A stretch of DNA of 48,037 nucleotides, taken from positions 1 to 48,037 of the forward strand of contig JACPHU010000008.1 in the NCBI GenBank assembly GCA_016188495.1, read 5' to 3'. Position numbers and translations under genes: made by a program. This stretch comes from Candidatus Uhrbacteria bacterium. GTDB taxonomy: Bacteria > Patescibacteriota > Patescibacteriia > UBA9934 > GWF2-40-263. The notes beneath the pieces are model-generated. The model did not search any database. It was not told the DNA's origin and saw nothing but the letters and a program-made list of their open reading frames with translations. Shown piece after piece: positions 39,914 to 47,960 of this stretch (position 1 is the first letter of the stretch; every line of letters begins with the position of its first letter).

Positions 39914-41224
39914 ATGTATATCTGTACCAATTGCGATGCTCAATCCCCCAAATGGTCTGGCAAATGCCTGGAGTGTGACAAATGGGGTACGCTGATTGAA
40001 GAATCTGTAGAGACGAACAAACGTTCGTCTCTTTCGTCTATAAAAGCAAAACCCGTACAAAGCAAACCGTTAAAACAAATCGCTCAACAAAATGAAACGG
40101 ACCGAATCCTCACGCAAGATAAAGAAGTTGACAGGGTTTTAGGAGGTGGAATCGTTCGCGGGTCTCTGGTTCTTCTCTCTGGAGAACCCGGCATTGGAAA
40201 ATCAACGCTTGTGGCGAGCATCGCTGGATCCATCAATGGTGACGTGCTTTATATTTCAGGAGAAGAGTCTCCTACCCAGCTTGCCTCACGATTTGATCGT
40301 CTCAAGACAGACATAAACCATGTTCGATTCCTAGAACCGTTTCCTGTGGAAACGCTCGTCGCGACTCTTGAAAAAGAACAGCCGATGCTTGCGATTATTG
40401 ATTCTGTTCAAACGCTCACGTCGTCCTTGATAGAAAGTACCTCTGGAACCCCCACGCTTGTACGCTATGCCACCGCTCTTTTGCTTGAGGTAGCCAAACG
40501 TACAAATATCTCCATCCTGTTGGTTGGCCAAGTCACCAAGGATGGAACCGTGGCAGGACCAAAGACCCTAGAACATTTGGTGGATGTGGTAATGAATCTT
40601 GAAGGCGATCCGGTCCATAGTTACCGTTTGCTTCGAGCTTCCAAAAACCGCTTTGGTGCGACCGATGAAATAGGCGTCTTTGAAATGACAGAAACGGGAC
40701 TTCTGGCGGTAGAGAACCCTTCAGAACGTTTCCTTGCAGAGCGTTCCCCTACCCCAGGATCAGTCATCGCCGCCACGGCCGAAGGATCGCGCGTGTTTTT
40801 GGTAGAAGTCCAGGCGCTGGTGGAACAAAGCTTTTATGGAACCCCCGTTCGTCGCGCGTCTGGTTTTGATCAAAATCGTTTGCAAATGCTCGTCGCGATC
40901 CTTTCAAAACGAGCAGGTCTTAAATTGGGAGACAAAGACGTGTATATCAACGTGATCGGCGGAATGTCCCTCCAAGAACCTGCGGCTGATCTGGCCATCT
41001 GTGCAGCCATTACCCATGCCTATAAAAATAAAACGGACACTTCCGCAACTGTGTACATGGGTGAAGTAGGCTTAGGAGGCGAGATCAGAACCGCCCCTCT
41101 CACGCAACGAAGACTCATGGAAGCTCTCAGGCTCGGAATCTCCTGTGCCGTCATCCCTCTCAAAACAAAACTGAAAAAAATCGAAATGGAACTAAAACAG
41201 ATAAGCACAATAAAGGAAATATAA
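39914..41224 (+). CDS. radA: DNA repair protein RadA (Sms)
   Basis: The 436-aa RecA-like ATPase drives branch migration in recombination. It has the N-terminal Cys4 zinc finger (C4, C7, C18, C21), a Walker A GEPGIGKST at residues 90-98, the family motif KNRFGATDEIGVFEM and a C-terminal Lon-protease-like domain (about 280-436). Length is normal. Its ATG abuts the 3' arm of hairpin element copy 2, so its 5' untranslated region is the hairpin and no Shine-Dalgarno sequence is visible. It ends at a strong terminator. Confidence 0.95.
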   Translation: MYICTNCDAQSPKWSGKCLECDKWGTLIEESVETNKRSSLSSIKAKPVQSKPLKQIAQQNETDRILTQDKEVDRVLGGGIVRGSLVLLSGEPGIGKSTLVASIAGSINGDVLYISGEESPTQLASRFDRLKTDINHVRFLEPFPVETLVATLEKEQPMLAIIDSVQTLTSSLIESTSGTPTLVRYATALLLEVAKRTNISILLVGQVTKDGTVAGPKTLEHLVDVVMNLEGDPVHSYRLLRASKNRFGATDEIGVFEMTETGLLAVENPSERFLAERSPTPGSVIAATAEGSRVFLVEVQALVEQSFYGTPVRRASGFDQNRLQMLVAILSKRAGLKLGDKDVYINVIGGMSLQEPAADLAICAAITHAYKNKTDTSATVYMGEVGLGGEIRTAPLTQRRLMEALRLGISCAVIPLKTKLKKIEMELKQISTIKEI

Positions 41225-41256
41225 AAACCCCGCAGAAAGAACCTCTGCGGGGTTTT
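41223..41256. terminator. Bidirectional terminator between radA and the secreted unknown
   Basis: AAAACCCCGCAGA and TCTGCGGGGTTTT form a 13-bp stem with a short loop right after the radA stop. Its symmetry lets it also end the minus-strand gene at 41275. Confidence 0.9.
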
Positions 41257-41274
41257 GCGTCGTACCTCCCTAAA

Positions 41275-42225
41275 TTACTTTATATGCACGGCTGTATAGG
41301 ATGCGCCTGTAATAGTAACTCTCCACCTCACGGAACCTTCACTCACAACAAAAACAGTTCCTTGATAGAGTTTGCCACCGCTGCCACCCCACAAATAACC
41401 AAGTCTTGCCGTCTGGTTTGTTTCATGGAAAAAGATCGTCGATCGCCCAGAGGTTGATTTGATCTCAATCTCTCCATAACGATTTTTGCCTAATTCCTGA
41501 CATTCTCTCGATAAAATAGAGACAATAAATGGATTGACGACATCCGTTAACGAACTCGTCTCTGACGAGAAAGCGCTTAGTAAATAGTGCCAAATAACGT
41601 TCTCTTTTCCATCACTACTCTTTGAAAAAGAGGGATAGACAATGAGATATCTAGCTTCGAAAGAACCAAGAAAATTCTCTTGTCTAAAGTTATAACCTCG
41701 ATTATCCCACACAAACATGACTCGACCATCGTTAACCAATTGATAGTCAACATCCTTTGGAAACGAAAATGGTTCTGAATAAAGACCGGGGATAACAACT
41801 CTTTGATCATCAACAAGCATTCTATTTGTAGCAGATGAAAGAACCTCTGAAAGACTCCAGGCTAATTTTCTTCCTACCCAAACGCACGAAACTTCTTGTT
41901 GAATTTCATCACCTATCCAATGAATACATGACCAAACATTTTCCTTACGTTTGGTAAAGGTGATACGTTCTCCGTCAGAAGTTTTTACAGTGAATACTGT
42001 GTGATCCGAATTCCATTCCAAGGAAGTAAACGTTCCCTTATGAGGAGTCTCATAACGATCGGCCCCAAAGATCAGAAACTCAGAAAAGGGTGTAAGAAGA
42101 ATCTGGGTCCCGTCTTTTAACGTTTCAACTTTGAAACCGTCTTCCAAAAAGGACTCTTGAGCAGAAGCATTCGAAACCATCAAAAAAAGGAACAGACCTG
42201 ATAACAGAAGCATTCTTTTCATCAT
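41275..42225 (-). CDS. Secreted protein, unknown function
   Basis: A 316-aa protein with a clear signal peptide (MMKRMLLLSGLFLFLMVSNASAQ, cleavage after AQ or ASA) and a mature domain of alternating strands rich in aromatic residues, without a recognised family. ATG 42225 is chosen because GGAGG lies eight bases upstream; an earlier in-frame ATG at 42246 would put that site inside the gene. It is a single-gene unit with a good promoter and shared terminator, and one of the few genes here with a strong ribosome site. The lone Cys pair (WSCIHW, VSCVW) could form a disulfide. Confidence 0.75.
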   Translation of the reverse strand: MMKRMLLLSGLFLFLMVSNASAQESFLEDGFKVETLKDGTQILLTPFSEFLIFGADRYETPHKGTFTSLEWNSDHTVFTVKTSDGERITFTKRKENVWSCIHWIGDEIQQEVSCVWVGRKLAWSLSEVLSSATNRMLVDDQRVVIPGLYSEPFSFPKDVDYQLVNDGRVMFVWDNRGYNFRQENFLGSFEARYLIVYPSFSKSSDGKENVIWHYLLSAFSSETSSLTDVVNPFIVSILSRECQELGKNRYGEIEIKSTSGRSTIFFHETNQTARLGYLWGGSGGKLYQGTVFVVSEGSVRWRVTITGASYTAVHIK

Positions 42226-42298
42226 CCTTTTACCCTCCAAAATCATTATTCTAAAAATGCTAGATTGATTCCCAACGTTCCAAATCTAATAAAAATAA

Positions 42299-42317
42299 GT
42301 TACAAAAAAATTGTAAC
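42299..42317. promoter_or_regulatory. Inverted repeat at the predicted transcription start
   Basis: GTTACAA and TTGTAAC are perfectly complementary around A5. On the minus strand the repeat lies just downstream of the -10 box (42324-42329), where a repressor or a 5' leader hairpin would act. Confidence 0.4.
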
Positions 42318-42323
42318 GGATGT

Positions 42324-42352
42324 TTCATACAATCGAAACTCTTTTTTGTCAA
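42324..42352 (-). promoter_or_regulatory. Sigma70 promoter of the secreted protein gene
   Basis: On the minus strand TTGACA (complement of 42347-42352), a 17-nt spacer and TATGAA (complement of 42324-42329). It lies about 100 bases upstream of ATG 42225. Confidence 0.7.
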
Positions 42353-42407
42353 TCATTGTTGAACGATTGAACGATTCTCCATTCTTACATTCCATTCTAA
42401 ACCAATA

Positions 42408-44456
42408 TTATTCCAAATGAACCTCTTCAAAGGATCGGTCTATTTTTTCAAGAATAAGTGAATGCTGTTTCAGGGAGGGATCTTCACCCAAAAGCTCGTC
42501 GGCCTTGTCACGGGCTTTTTTCATAATGTCTGTATCTTGAATCGTGGCAAGCTGAAAATCCGGAAATCCGGACTGAGCATTGCCAAACACGTTTCCTGCC
42601 CCGCGCAATTCCAAATCCTTCTGTGCCAGCTTAAATCCGTCTGTGGTCTGTTCCATGGCTCGCAACCTCATTTCTGTGGTACCGCTCAATTGTTCAGGAA
42701 GAAGATAGCAATAAGACTGGATATCCGATCGTCCCACGCGTCCGCGCAACTGGTGCAGTTGAGCCAGTCCAAAACGCTCAGCGCCGATAATCACCATGAC
42801 GTTCGCGTTTGGTATATCAACCCCAACCTCTACGACCGTGGTTGAAACCAATAGATCGATCTCCCCGTCTCGAAACGCGGTGATGATTTTTTCTTTTTCA
42901 TCCGACTTTAATCGACCGTGAAGCGTGGCTGAGGAAACCGTCTTTAACGGTCCGTTCTTCAACTCTTTGGCGACCTCTGTCACGGATTTCACGCCCAACG
43001 TATCGGAAGGATCAATAAGTGGGCACACCACAAATACTTGTTGACCCTGTTTGATTTGCTCATGAACATGTGACCACATTCCCCGCCTTTGAGACTCCAA
43101 AACCACGGCCGTTGCCACAGGTTTTCGACCTTCCGGCATCTGATTCAAAATAGACAGATCAAGATCCCCGTAAATAGTGAGAGCCAGTGATCGAGGAATG
43201 GGGGTAGCGGTCATGGACAATAAGTGAGGAGCCAAACCCTCTGTTTGAAGCAGCGCATGGCGCTGTTCTACCCCAAAACGATGCTGCTCATCTACAATAA
43301 CCAGTCTTACATCCGAAAAATTGACTTGATCCTGCAACAAGGCATGCGTTCCGACTACGCACTTCACTTGGCCCATATTGATCTGAGAAATAAGAGTTTC
43401 TTTCGCTATCGGCTCCATTCCCACCTTGTGTTGAGTGCGTGTCAGTAAACCCACCGGTTCATTCAATAATCGCATGAGGGCAGCCTGTTGCTGAGAGGCA
43501 AGAATTTCTGTTGGAGCTAAATAAACCACTCGCTCTCCTGCGTGAAGCACGCTCGCCGCGGCAGCAGCGGCTACAACCGTCTTTCCGCTCCCCACATCTC
43601 CCTCAAGCAACCGATTCATCGGATGATCTTTTTCAAGATCTTGTACGATCTCCCAAATGGCTTTTCGTTGAGCTATCGTAAGATTAAACGGAAGGGATTG
43701 GACAAAGGCCTTGAGAAAAGATTCATCAAACGGAATAGGAAGAGCACTCTTTTGAGAACGCTCAGAACGAACCCGGGCAAAAAGAAGCTGATGAAGAAAA
43801 AGCTCATCGAATTTTAATCGTGAAATAGCGGACTCAAGATCTTGCTTTGAAGAAGGAAAATGAATATCACGAAGCGCTTGCGCAAGAGAAGGGTAACCTT
43901 CGGATTCTATGATCTTCGCAGGAACCCAATCCGAATATTCATCCGCCGCAGGAAGGGCTGCTTTCATGCCGTCGCGAAGCCGTCGCATCGTGAGCGTTCC
44001 TGTAAGTCCATAAATAGGAACGATACGTCCGGTGTGTGTTCCGGTATGTGCAGACCTTTCAATAACAGGATTAAGCAACGAGAGACCCATCCGATTATCG
44101 ACTCTGCCAGCCAATGAAAGTTTCATGCCAACGGAAAGACTCTTTTCAAGATAAGATTGATTAAACCAGATCACGGATAACTTCCCTGTTTCATCCGCGA
44201 TCATCCCCTCAATGATTTTTAATCCTCTTTTTTTAGCAGGGCGCGAAGTGAGCGATTGAAGAGTCCCCATCACCGTGACGGTATCCCCTGCCTTTACCTG
44301 ACCTGCTCCACAGATACGAGAAAAGTCATCGTAACGAAACGGTAAATACCATAAAAGATCCCGGACAGATCTCATACCCAAAGCTCGCAAATCAACCAAC
44401 GCTTTTTGTCCGATTCCCGGTAAGTCGCTTAAAGGTGAAGTAAGATGGATAGCCAT
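42408..44456 (-). CDS. recG: ATP-dependent DNA helicase RecG
   Basis: The 682-aa superfamily 2 helicase remodels stalled replication forks and branched DNA. The N-terminal wedge/OB domain covers about 55-150 (GDTVTVMGTLQSL). The helicase core has Walker A GDVGSGKT near 288, the DEQH box in VDEQHRFGVEQRHALL, TATPIPRSLALT, and the second RecA domain with VVEVGVDIPNANVM and QLRGRVGRS. Length matches. It is preceded by the terminator of the coiled-coil gene, so it has its own promoter. No Shine-Dalgarno sequence is visible. Confidence 0.95.
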   Translation of the reverse strand: MAIHLTSPLSDLPGIGQKALVDLRALGMRSVRDLLWYLPFRYDDFSRICGAGQVKAGDTVTVMGTLQSLTSRPAKKRGLKIIEGMIADETGKLSVIWFNQSYLEKSLSVGMKLSLAGRVDNRMGLSLLNPVIERSAHTGTHTGRIVPIYGLTGTLTMRRLRDGMKAALPAADEYSDWVPAKIIESEGYPSLAQALRDIHFPSSKQDLESAISRLKFDELFLHQLLFARVRSERSQKSALPIPFDESFLKAFVQSLPFNLTIAQRKAIWEIVQDLEKDHPMNRLLEGDVGSGKTVVAAAAAASVLHAGERVVYLAPTEILASQQQAALMRLLNEPVGLLTRTQHKVGMEPIAKETLISQINMGQVKCVVGTHALLQDQVNFSDVRLVIVDEQHRFGVEQRHALLQTEGLAPHLLSMTATPIPRSLALTIYGDLDLSILNQMPEGRKPVATAVVLESQRRGMWSHVHEQIKQGQQVFVVCPLIDPSDTLGVKSVTEVAKELKNGPLKTVSSATLHGRLKSDEKEKIITAFRDGEIDLLVSTTVVEVGVDIPNANVMVIIGAERFGLAQLHQLRGRVGRSDIQSYCYLLPEQLSGTTEMRLRAMEQTTDGFKLAQKDLELRGAGNVFGNAQSGFPDFQLATIQDTDIMKKARDKADELLGEDPSLKQHSLILEKIDRSFEEVHLE

Positions 44457-44481
44457 AGATAAAGAAATAGTAACACAAACG

Positions 44482-44508
44482 AAAAAACAGCAATGATTGC
44501 TGTTTTTT
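44482..44508 (-). terminator. Intrinsic terminator after the 757-aa gene
   Basis: AAAAAACAGCAA and TTGCTGTTTTTT flank a TGA loop. It lies after the stop of the coiled-coil gene and just before recG. Confidence 0.85.
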
Positions 44509-44525
44509 CCAAACCATTGTACCGA

Positions 44526-46799
44526 TCAACGGCTAATGGAACTTCCCCATCTTTTTTGATAGGTATTTTTTGTTTCGTCGCGTTTTTTCACCAACGTCTG
44601 GTACTGTTCTCGCACGGATGACTGTGTTGGAGTCAATTTGATGATTAATTGTTTCTGTACCGTCTCAATGAATTCCTGCAGAGGAACCGGGGTGGAAGGG
44701 GCTTCCAATGGCAAGATACCTCGCACGTCATGCAACGTGGTTCTTAATTCTTCTAAGAGTTTATCCAGACGAATTTTTTCTACATATTCTGTTTGCGCAC
44801 TTTCAAAGCGCAATTGCAAAGATGATAATTCATTCTCTAACGTTTGTTTTTCTGTTTCTTTCTTTCCTCTTGTCCTCGCGTGAAGCCAACCTTTAGCGTC
44901 TGAGATTTCTTGCGTTAATTTTTTAATCAGTTCTTTCTTTTCTGTTATCTCTGTTTTAAGAGAAGAACTGTTTTTATTAAGTGCTTCTAAATCTTCTCCT
45001 GAAGCTACCACAAACTCTATGTTTTTATTCTGGTTCATAACGACCTCTTGATGCAAAGATCCTTGTAACCGAACCATGGCTATATCTAACTCAGAAGAGA
45101 ATGCCTGTGCTAATTCTTGCAATCGAATACGAGATTCGGCGAGCGCGATGATTCCATCATTTTTTTCCCTATAGACAAAATTTGAAAGCTGCTCTTGATC
45201 CCAATCCGCATCAACCTTATCACTCAACTGCTCCTTCAATTGAGTTCTCTTCTTCTCGATGGCTTGTTGTTCTTTTTGTAAACGCGTTTTAACCTCTTCA
45301 AACTTACTGTCTCGCAACGCAACATACGTCTTAGCATCAAACGTTAAGTAATGTGAGATGCCCGAATGATCTAATGCTAATGCTTGTTCAGAGGTGACAG
45401 CTAGGTCTGAAACGAGTTCAGCATCGCGTATTTTTTTAACAACTTCTGGTTGAGGAAGAGCGAGAATCTCTTGAAATTTTTGATAAAAATTTTCTAACTC
45501 ATCTAAAATACGTTCTACTCTTTTTGGCTTCGCTAACAAAGAAGGAAAAGGTCGATCGTTTGGAGAAAAATACTGAGAACTTGCGTCTCTGTTTGAAAAA
45601 ACTTTTTTCGAATCCCCCCTACGAAATTGATCCAGTAGATGTTCTTGATCTACGATCATTTTTTCCAAAAGATCAATGGGCGTTTTTTGACTCTCTCTCA
45701 ATCCCAATCTAGAAGCACTTAACATTTCTTGACCATCGACAAAGGCTTCAGCCAATCCGTCTAATTTTTTATCACCCCATTGTTCATACGCTTTCACCTG
45801 TTTAAGCAAAGTGACTCCGGAATCTGTACCCAAAAGACTATTCAAACGATCTATGGTTTTTTGTTTTTCTTGTCGGACCTGTTGTAGACGATCAGAAACT
45901 TCGTTCCAACGTCGTGGTAAAGATTCAATTGTCTCTACCGCTTCTTGTAGCTGTATCACACCATCTCTTTTGGCCTCCTTCTGAAGATCGCGATCAATGA
46001 CTTGTCCGTAGTACTCCTTTATAACCGATTTAACTTTCCCTTCCCCATATTTTTTCGCATCTTCCAAATCGTCCCCAACAATAAGTATCTGTCTGTCTAA
46101 TTTAAATCCGGATGCCAATCCATCCCAAGACCCTCTTAGTTCATATTGTTGTCTTACTCTCTCAAACATTTCTGTTCTTATGACCTCTTGGCCTTCCGGG
46201 GTTTGATCAAATACTGTTTTGCGTTCTTGTTCTAATTCTTGAATGGCTCGTTCTAATGCATTGGCAACGCTGGGATAAGTCAACGTATCTAATGATAAAG
46301 CCGCATGAACTTTTTCTTTTGCGCTACGTCTTGCCGCAATTGATTCACGAGCTGTTTGGCGTTTTGTTGTACGGGATTCCCTGGACTGTTTTACTGTTTT
46401 TATTTCAGATTCTTCTGAATATTGTTGAGCGTTAAGCAAATCTTCTAAAGAAGATATTCCTTCGTCTTCGAGAATCGCATGGAACTGTTCGTTCTCAAAC
46501 AATTTTTCTAATTCACTTGTTGCCTTCGTTAAGGCTTTTCCTTCTTTTTTTGCTCCAGCCACAGATACACCCGCTTTCTCGTGCGTTTGTGTCAACTCTG
46601 TCAAAAGCGTTCGCATGGACTCTAATCTCGAATCAATCATTCCTATGGATTGTCGCAGACTCTCAAGGTGCGATTGTTCTGCTTCTTGTGTTTTTAACGC
46701 TTCCGCTTGCTCTTGAGCAGCTTTTTCTTCACGTTTCTGTCTCGCTTCCTGTTCTTCTCTCTCACTAATTTTTTTGGAGAATGTGTCTGCTAATGCCAT
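44526..46799 (-). CDS. Large coiled-coil protein of unknown function
   Basis: A 757-aa Glu/Lys/Gln-rich protein with strong coiled-coil segments at both ends (residues about 1-75: KISEREEQEARQKREEKAAQEQAEALK; and about 590-757: ITEKKELIKKLTQEISDAKG, LDKLLEELRTTLHD). The middle part (about 190-330) is less charged and may fold as a domain (GSWDGLASGFKLDRQILIVGDDLEDAKKYGEGKVKSVIKEYYG). It has no membrane segment, signal peptide or nucleotide-binding motif that I can see. The ATG 46799 lacks a ribosome site. An SMC-like or scaffold role is possible by composition only. Confidence 0.75.
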   Translation of the reverse strand: MALADTFSKKISEREEQEARQKREEKAAQEQAEALKTQEAEQSHLESLRQSIGMIDSRLESMRTLLTELTQTHEKAGVSVAGAKKEGKALTKATSELEKLFENEQFHAILEDEGISSLEDLLNAQQYSEESEIKTVKQSRESRTTKRQTARESIAARRSAKEKVHAALSLDTLTYPSVANALERAIQELEQERKTVFDQTPEGQEVIRTEMFERVRQQYELRGSWDGLASGFKLDRQILIVGDDLEDAKKYGEGKVKSVIKEYYGQVIDRDLQKEAKRDGVIQLQEAVETIESLPRRWNEVSDRLQQVRQEKQKTIDRLNSLLGTDSGVTLLKQVKAYEQWGDKKLDGLAEAFVDGQEMLSASRLGLRESQKTPIDLLEKMIVDQEHLLDQFRRGDSKKVFSNRDASSQYFSPNDRPFPSLLAKPKRVERILDELENFYQKFQEILALPQPEVVKKIRDAELVSDLAVTSEQALALDHSGISHYLTFDAKTYVALRDSKFEEVKTRLQKEQQAIEKKRTQLKEQLSDKVDADWDQEQLSNFVYREKNDGIIALAESRIRLQELAQAFSSELDIAMVRLQGSLHQEVVMNQNKNIEFVVASGEDLEALNKNSSSLKTEITEKKELIKKLTQEISDAKGWLHARTRGKKETEKQTLENELSSLQLRFESAQTEYVEKIRLDKLLEELRTTLHDVRGILPLEAPSTPVPLQEFIETVQKQLIIKLTPTQSSVREQYQTLVKKRDETKNTYQKRWGSSISR

Positions 46800-46888
46800 A
46801 ATTAAAATTGATAATAAATTTTCTCTATTTTATAACGAAAAAAGAAAAAAATCCTATTTGCTGTGGAGAAGTCTATAAAAAACCAAAA

Positions 46889-46921
46889 CGAAAACACAAC
46901 AGGATCACTGTTGTGTTTTCG
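46889..46921 (-). terminator. Intrinsic terminator of tRNA-Arg
   Basis: CGAAAACACAACAG and its perfect complement form a 14-bp stem with a 5-nt loop directly after the encoded CCA, followed on the minus strand by TTTTGG. Confidence 0.85.
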
Positions 46922-46998
46922 TGGTGCACTCGGCAGGATTTGAACCTGCGACCCTCAGCTCCGCAAGCTGATGCTCTATCCAGCTGAGCTACGAGTGC
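46922..46998 (-). tRNA. tRNA-Arg, anticodon GCG
   Basis: A 77-nt cloverleaf. The acceptor stem is GCACTCG/CGAGTGC with A73 and an encoded CCA end. The D arm is AGCTC...GAGC, the anticodon stem TCAGC/GCTGA with loop TTGCGGA, and the T arm GCAGG-TTCAAAT-CCTGC. With U33 in place the anticodon is GCG, reading the Arg codons CGC and CGU. Most bacteria use the inosine-modified ACG tRNA for these codons, so GCG is unusual. Hairpin element copy 3 begins two bases upstream of the mature 5' end and would be part of the precursor leader. Confidence 0.93.
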
Positions 46999-47000
46999 AT

Positions 47001-47130
47001 AGAAATCTTTTTAAAATCGCGATCTTGCCTTTCACGGGCACCCAGGCACCCCGGAAGACGTACGTTTGGGTACGCCTTCCGGGGCTGCCAGCCCGTTCAA
47101 GGCAATCTCATCGATTTTAAAAAGATTTCT
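47001..47130 (-). repeat. Long hairpin element, family A copy 3
   Basis: A 130-bp near-palindrome. In the minus-strand sense it begins AGAAATCTTTTTAAAATCG and ends with the complement. It has the internal loop ATGAGA/GATCG, GCCTT/AAGGC, a GA/GA internal loop and GGCA/TGCC where the other copies have GTTGA/TCAAC. The apical part differs (CCCCGGAAG/CTTCCGGGG with GCGTAC/GTACGT). It lies just upstream of tRNA-Arg, and ATG follows its 3' end. No flanking direct repeat is seen for this copy. Confidence 0.8.
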
Positions 47131-47182
47131 TACTTATAAGTTTCAAAATTTTCAAGAGACCATATAACAAATCATCCGAATG

Positions 47183-47310
47183 ACGTTGTTCCAAAACTCG
47201 ATGAGATCAACTTGAACGGGCTGCTGAGCCCCGAGAACCCTACTCAGAGTAGGGAGAACGGGGTCAGCGGGCGCCCGTGAAAGTTGAGATCGCGAGTTTT
47301 GGAAGAACGT
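47183..47310 (+). repeat. Long hairpin element, family A copy 4
   Basis: A 128-bp near-palindrome with 18-bp outer arms, one mismatch (ACGTTGTTCCAAAACTCG against its complement), the internal loop ATGAGA/GATCG, CAACTT/AAGTTG, ACGGGC/GCCCGT, GCTGA/TCAGC, CCCCG/CGGGG, AGAA/AGAA and CCCTACTC/GAGTAGGG-like apex. CGAATG flanks it on both sides (47177-47182, 47311-47316). It sits inverted relative to copy 3, and together they fill the 319-bp gap between tRNA-Arg and the 165-aa gene. Confidence 0.85.
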
Positions 47311-47316
47311 CGAATG

Positions 47317-47814
47317 TCACAGTTTATACAGTCTCCTAACCGAATCCGTCAAGCTTTCTTCTGTTCGTTCAATGTTCTCTAGACAAAATGGCAAGAGAAT
47401 TTCACGGACGAGGTTTGGGTCTATATCTTCAAGGGGAATGGTCAACAACGGCTGCCAGGGAGAGCGAAACTTGAGATATAGAATTTTGATATGAGGGGGT
47501 TCATAGGCAATAGAAAAATCTTTAATGGCCTCAAAATCATAATACGTATCATCTACGACCACGCCTGTATTGGTAATAATCACCGGGACACGTTCGGGCG
47601 GAATAAACGTAGAGAGCGCGGTGATGACTCCAACCATCAGAATAATAACAGCGAAAAGAAAATTCGCCGTAGCAACACCATAGATAATAAATACCACACC
47701 CAACACAATCGCAATGGCATACCAGCGTTTTGAACGCTGGTGCGCAGGATACTCGTCTATCTCCCAATCAAGTTGGGGTTCACCGATATGAATCTGTGGC
47801 TCCACGGCTTCCAT
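47317..47814 (-). CDS. Two-helix membrane protein with a PH-like C-terminus
   Basis: A 165-aa protein: an acidic N-terminus with WEIDEYPAHQRSKRW, two membrane helices close together (about 34-52 and 54-72) and a C-terminal domain of about 90 residues with alternating strands (PVIITNTGVVVDDTYYDFEAIKDFSI, IKILYLKFRSPWQPLLTIPLED). The pattern matches small PH-like membrane proteins often seen in Patescibacteria, of unknown function. Hairpin element copy 4 follows one base-pair turn after its stop codon. Confidence 0.75.
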   Translation of the reverse strand: MEAVEPQIHIGEPQLDWEIDEYPAHQRSKRWYAIAIVLGVVFIIYGVATANFLFAVIILMVGVITALSTFIPPERVPVIITNTGVVVDDTYYDFEAIKDFSIAYEPPHIKILYLKFRSPWQPLLTIPLEDIDPNLVREILLPFCLENIERTEESLTDSVRRLYKL

Positions 47815-47911
47815 AATGAATGTATCGTATCATAAAAAAGAAGATTTTACCTTCCACAGGAAACTTTTTTCCAAAAATCCTGGGAAAGATTCCAAGCCGT
47901 GTCTACTGATT

Positions 47912-47960
47912 TAATAATCTAACCCATGAGGGTATCGTTGTTGGATGTAATAATCTAACC
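47912..47960. repeat. Short direct repeat at a gene end
   Basis: TAATAATCTAACC occurs at 47912-47924 and 47948-47960. With flanking bases (CCTCA.GGTTAGATTATTA on the minus strand) the repeat is about 19-20 bp with a period of 36. The copy at the right contains the stop codon of the truncated gene. Confidence 0.55.
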
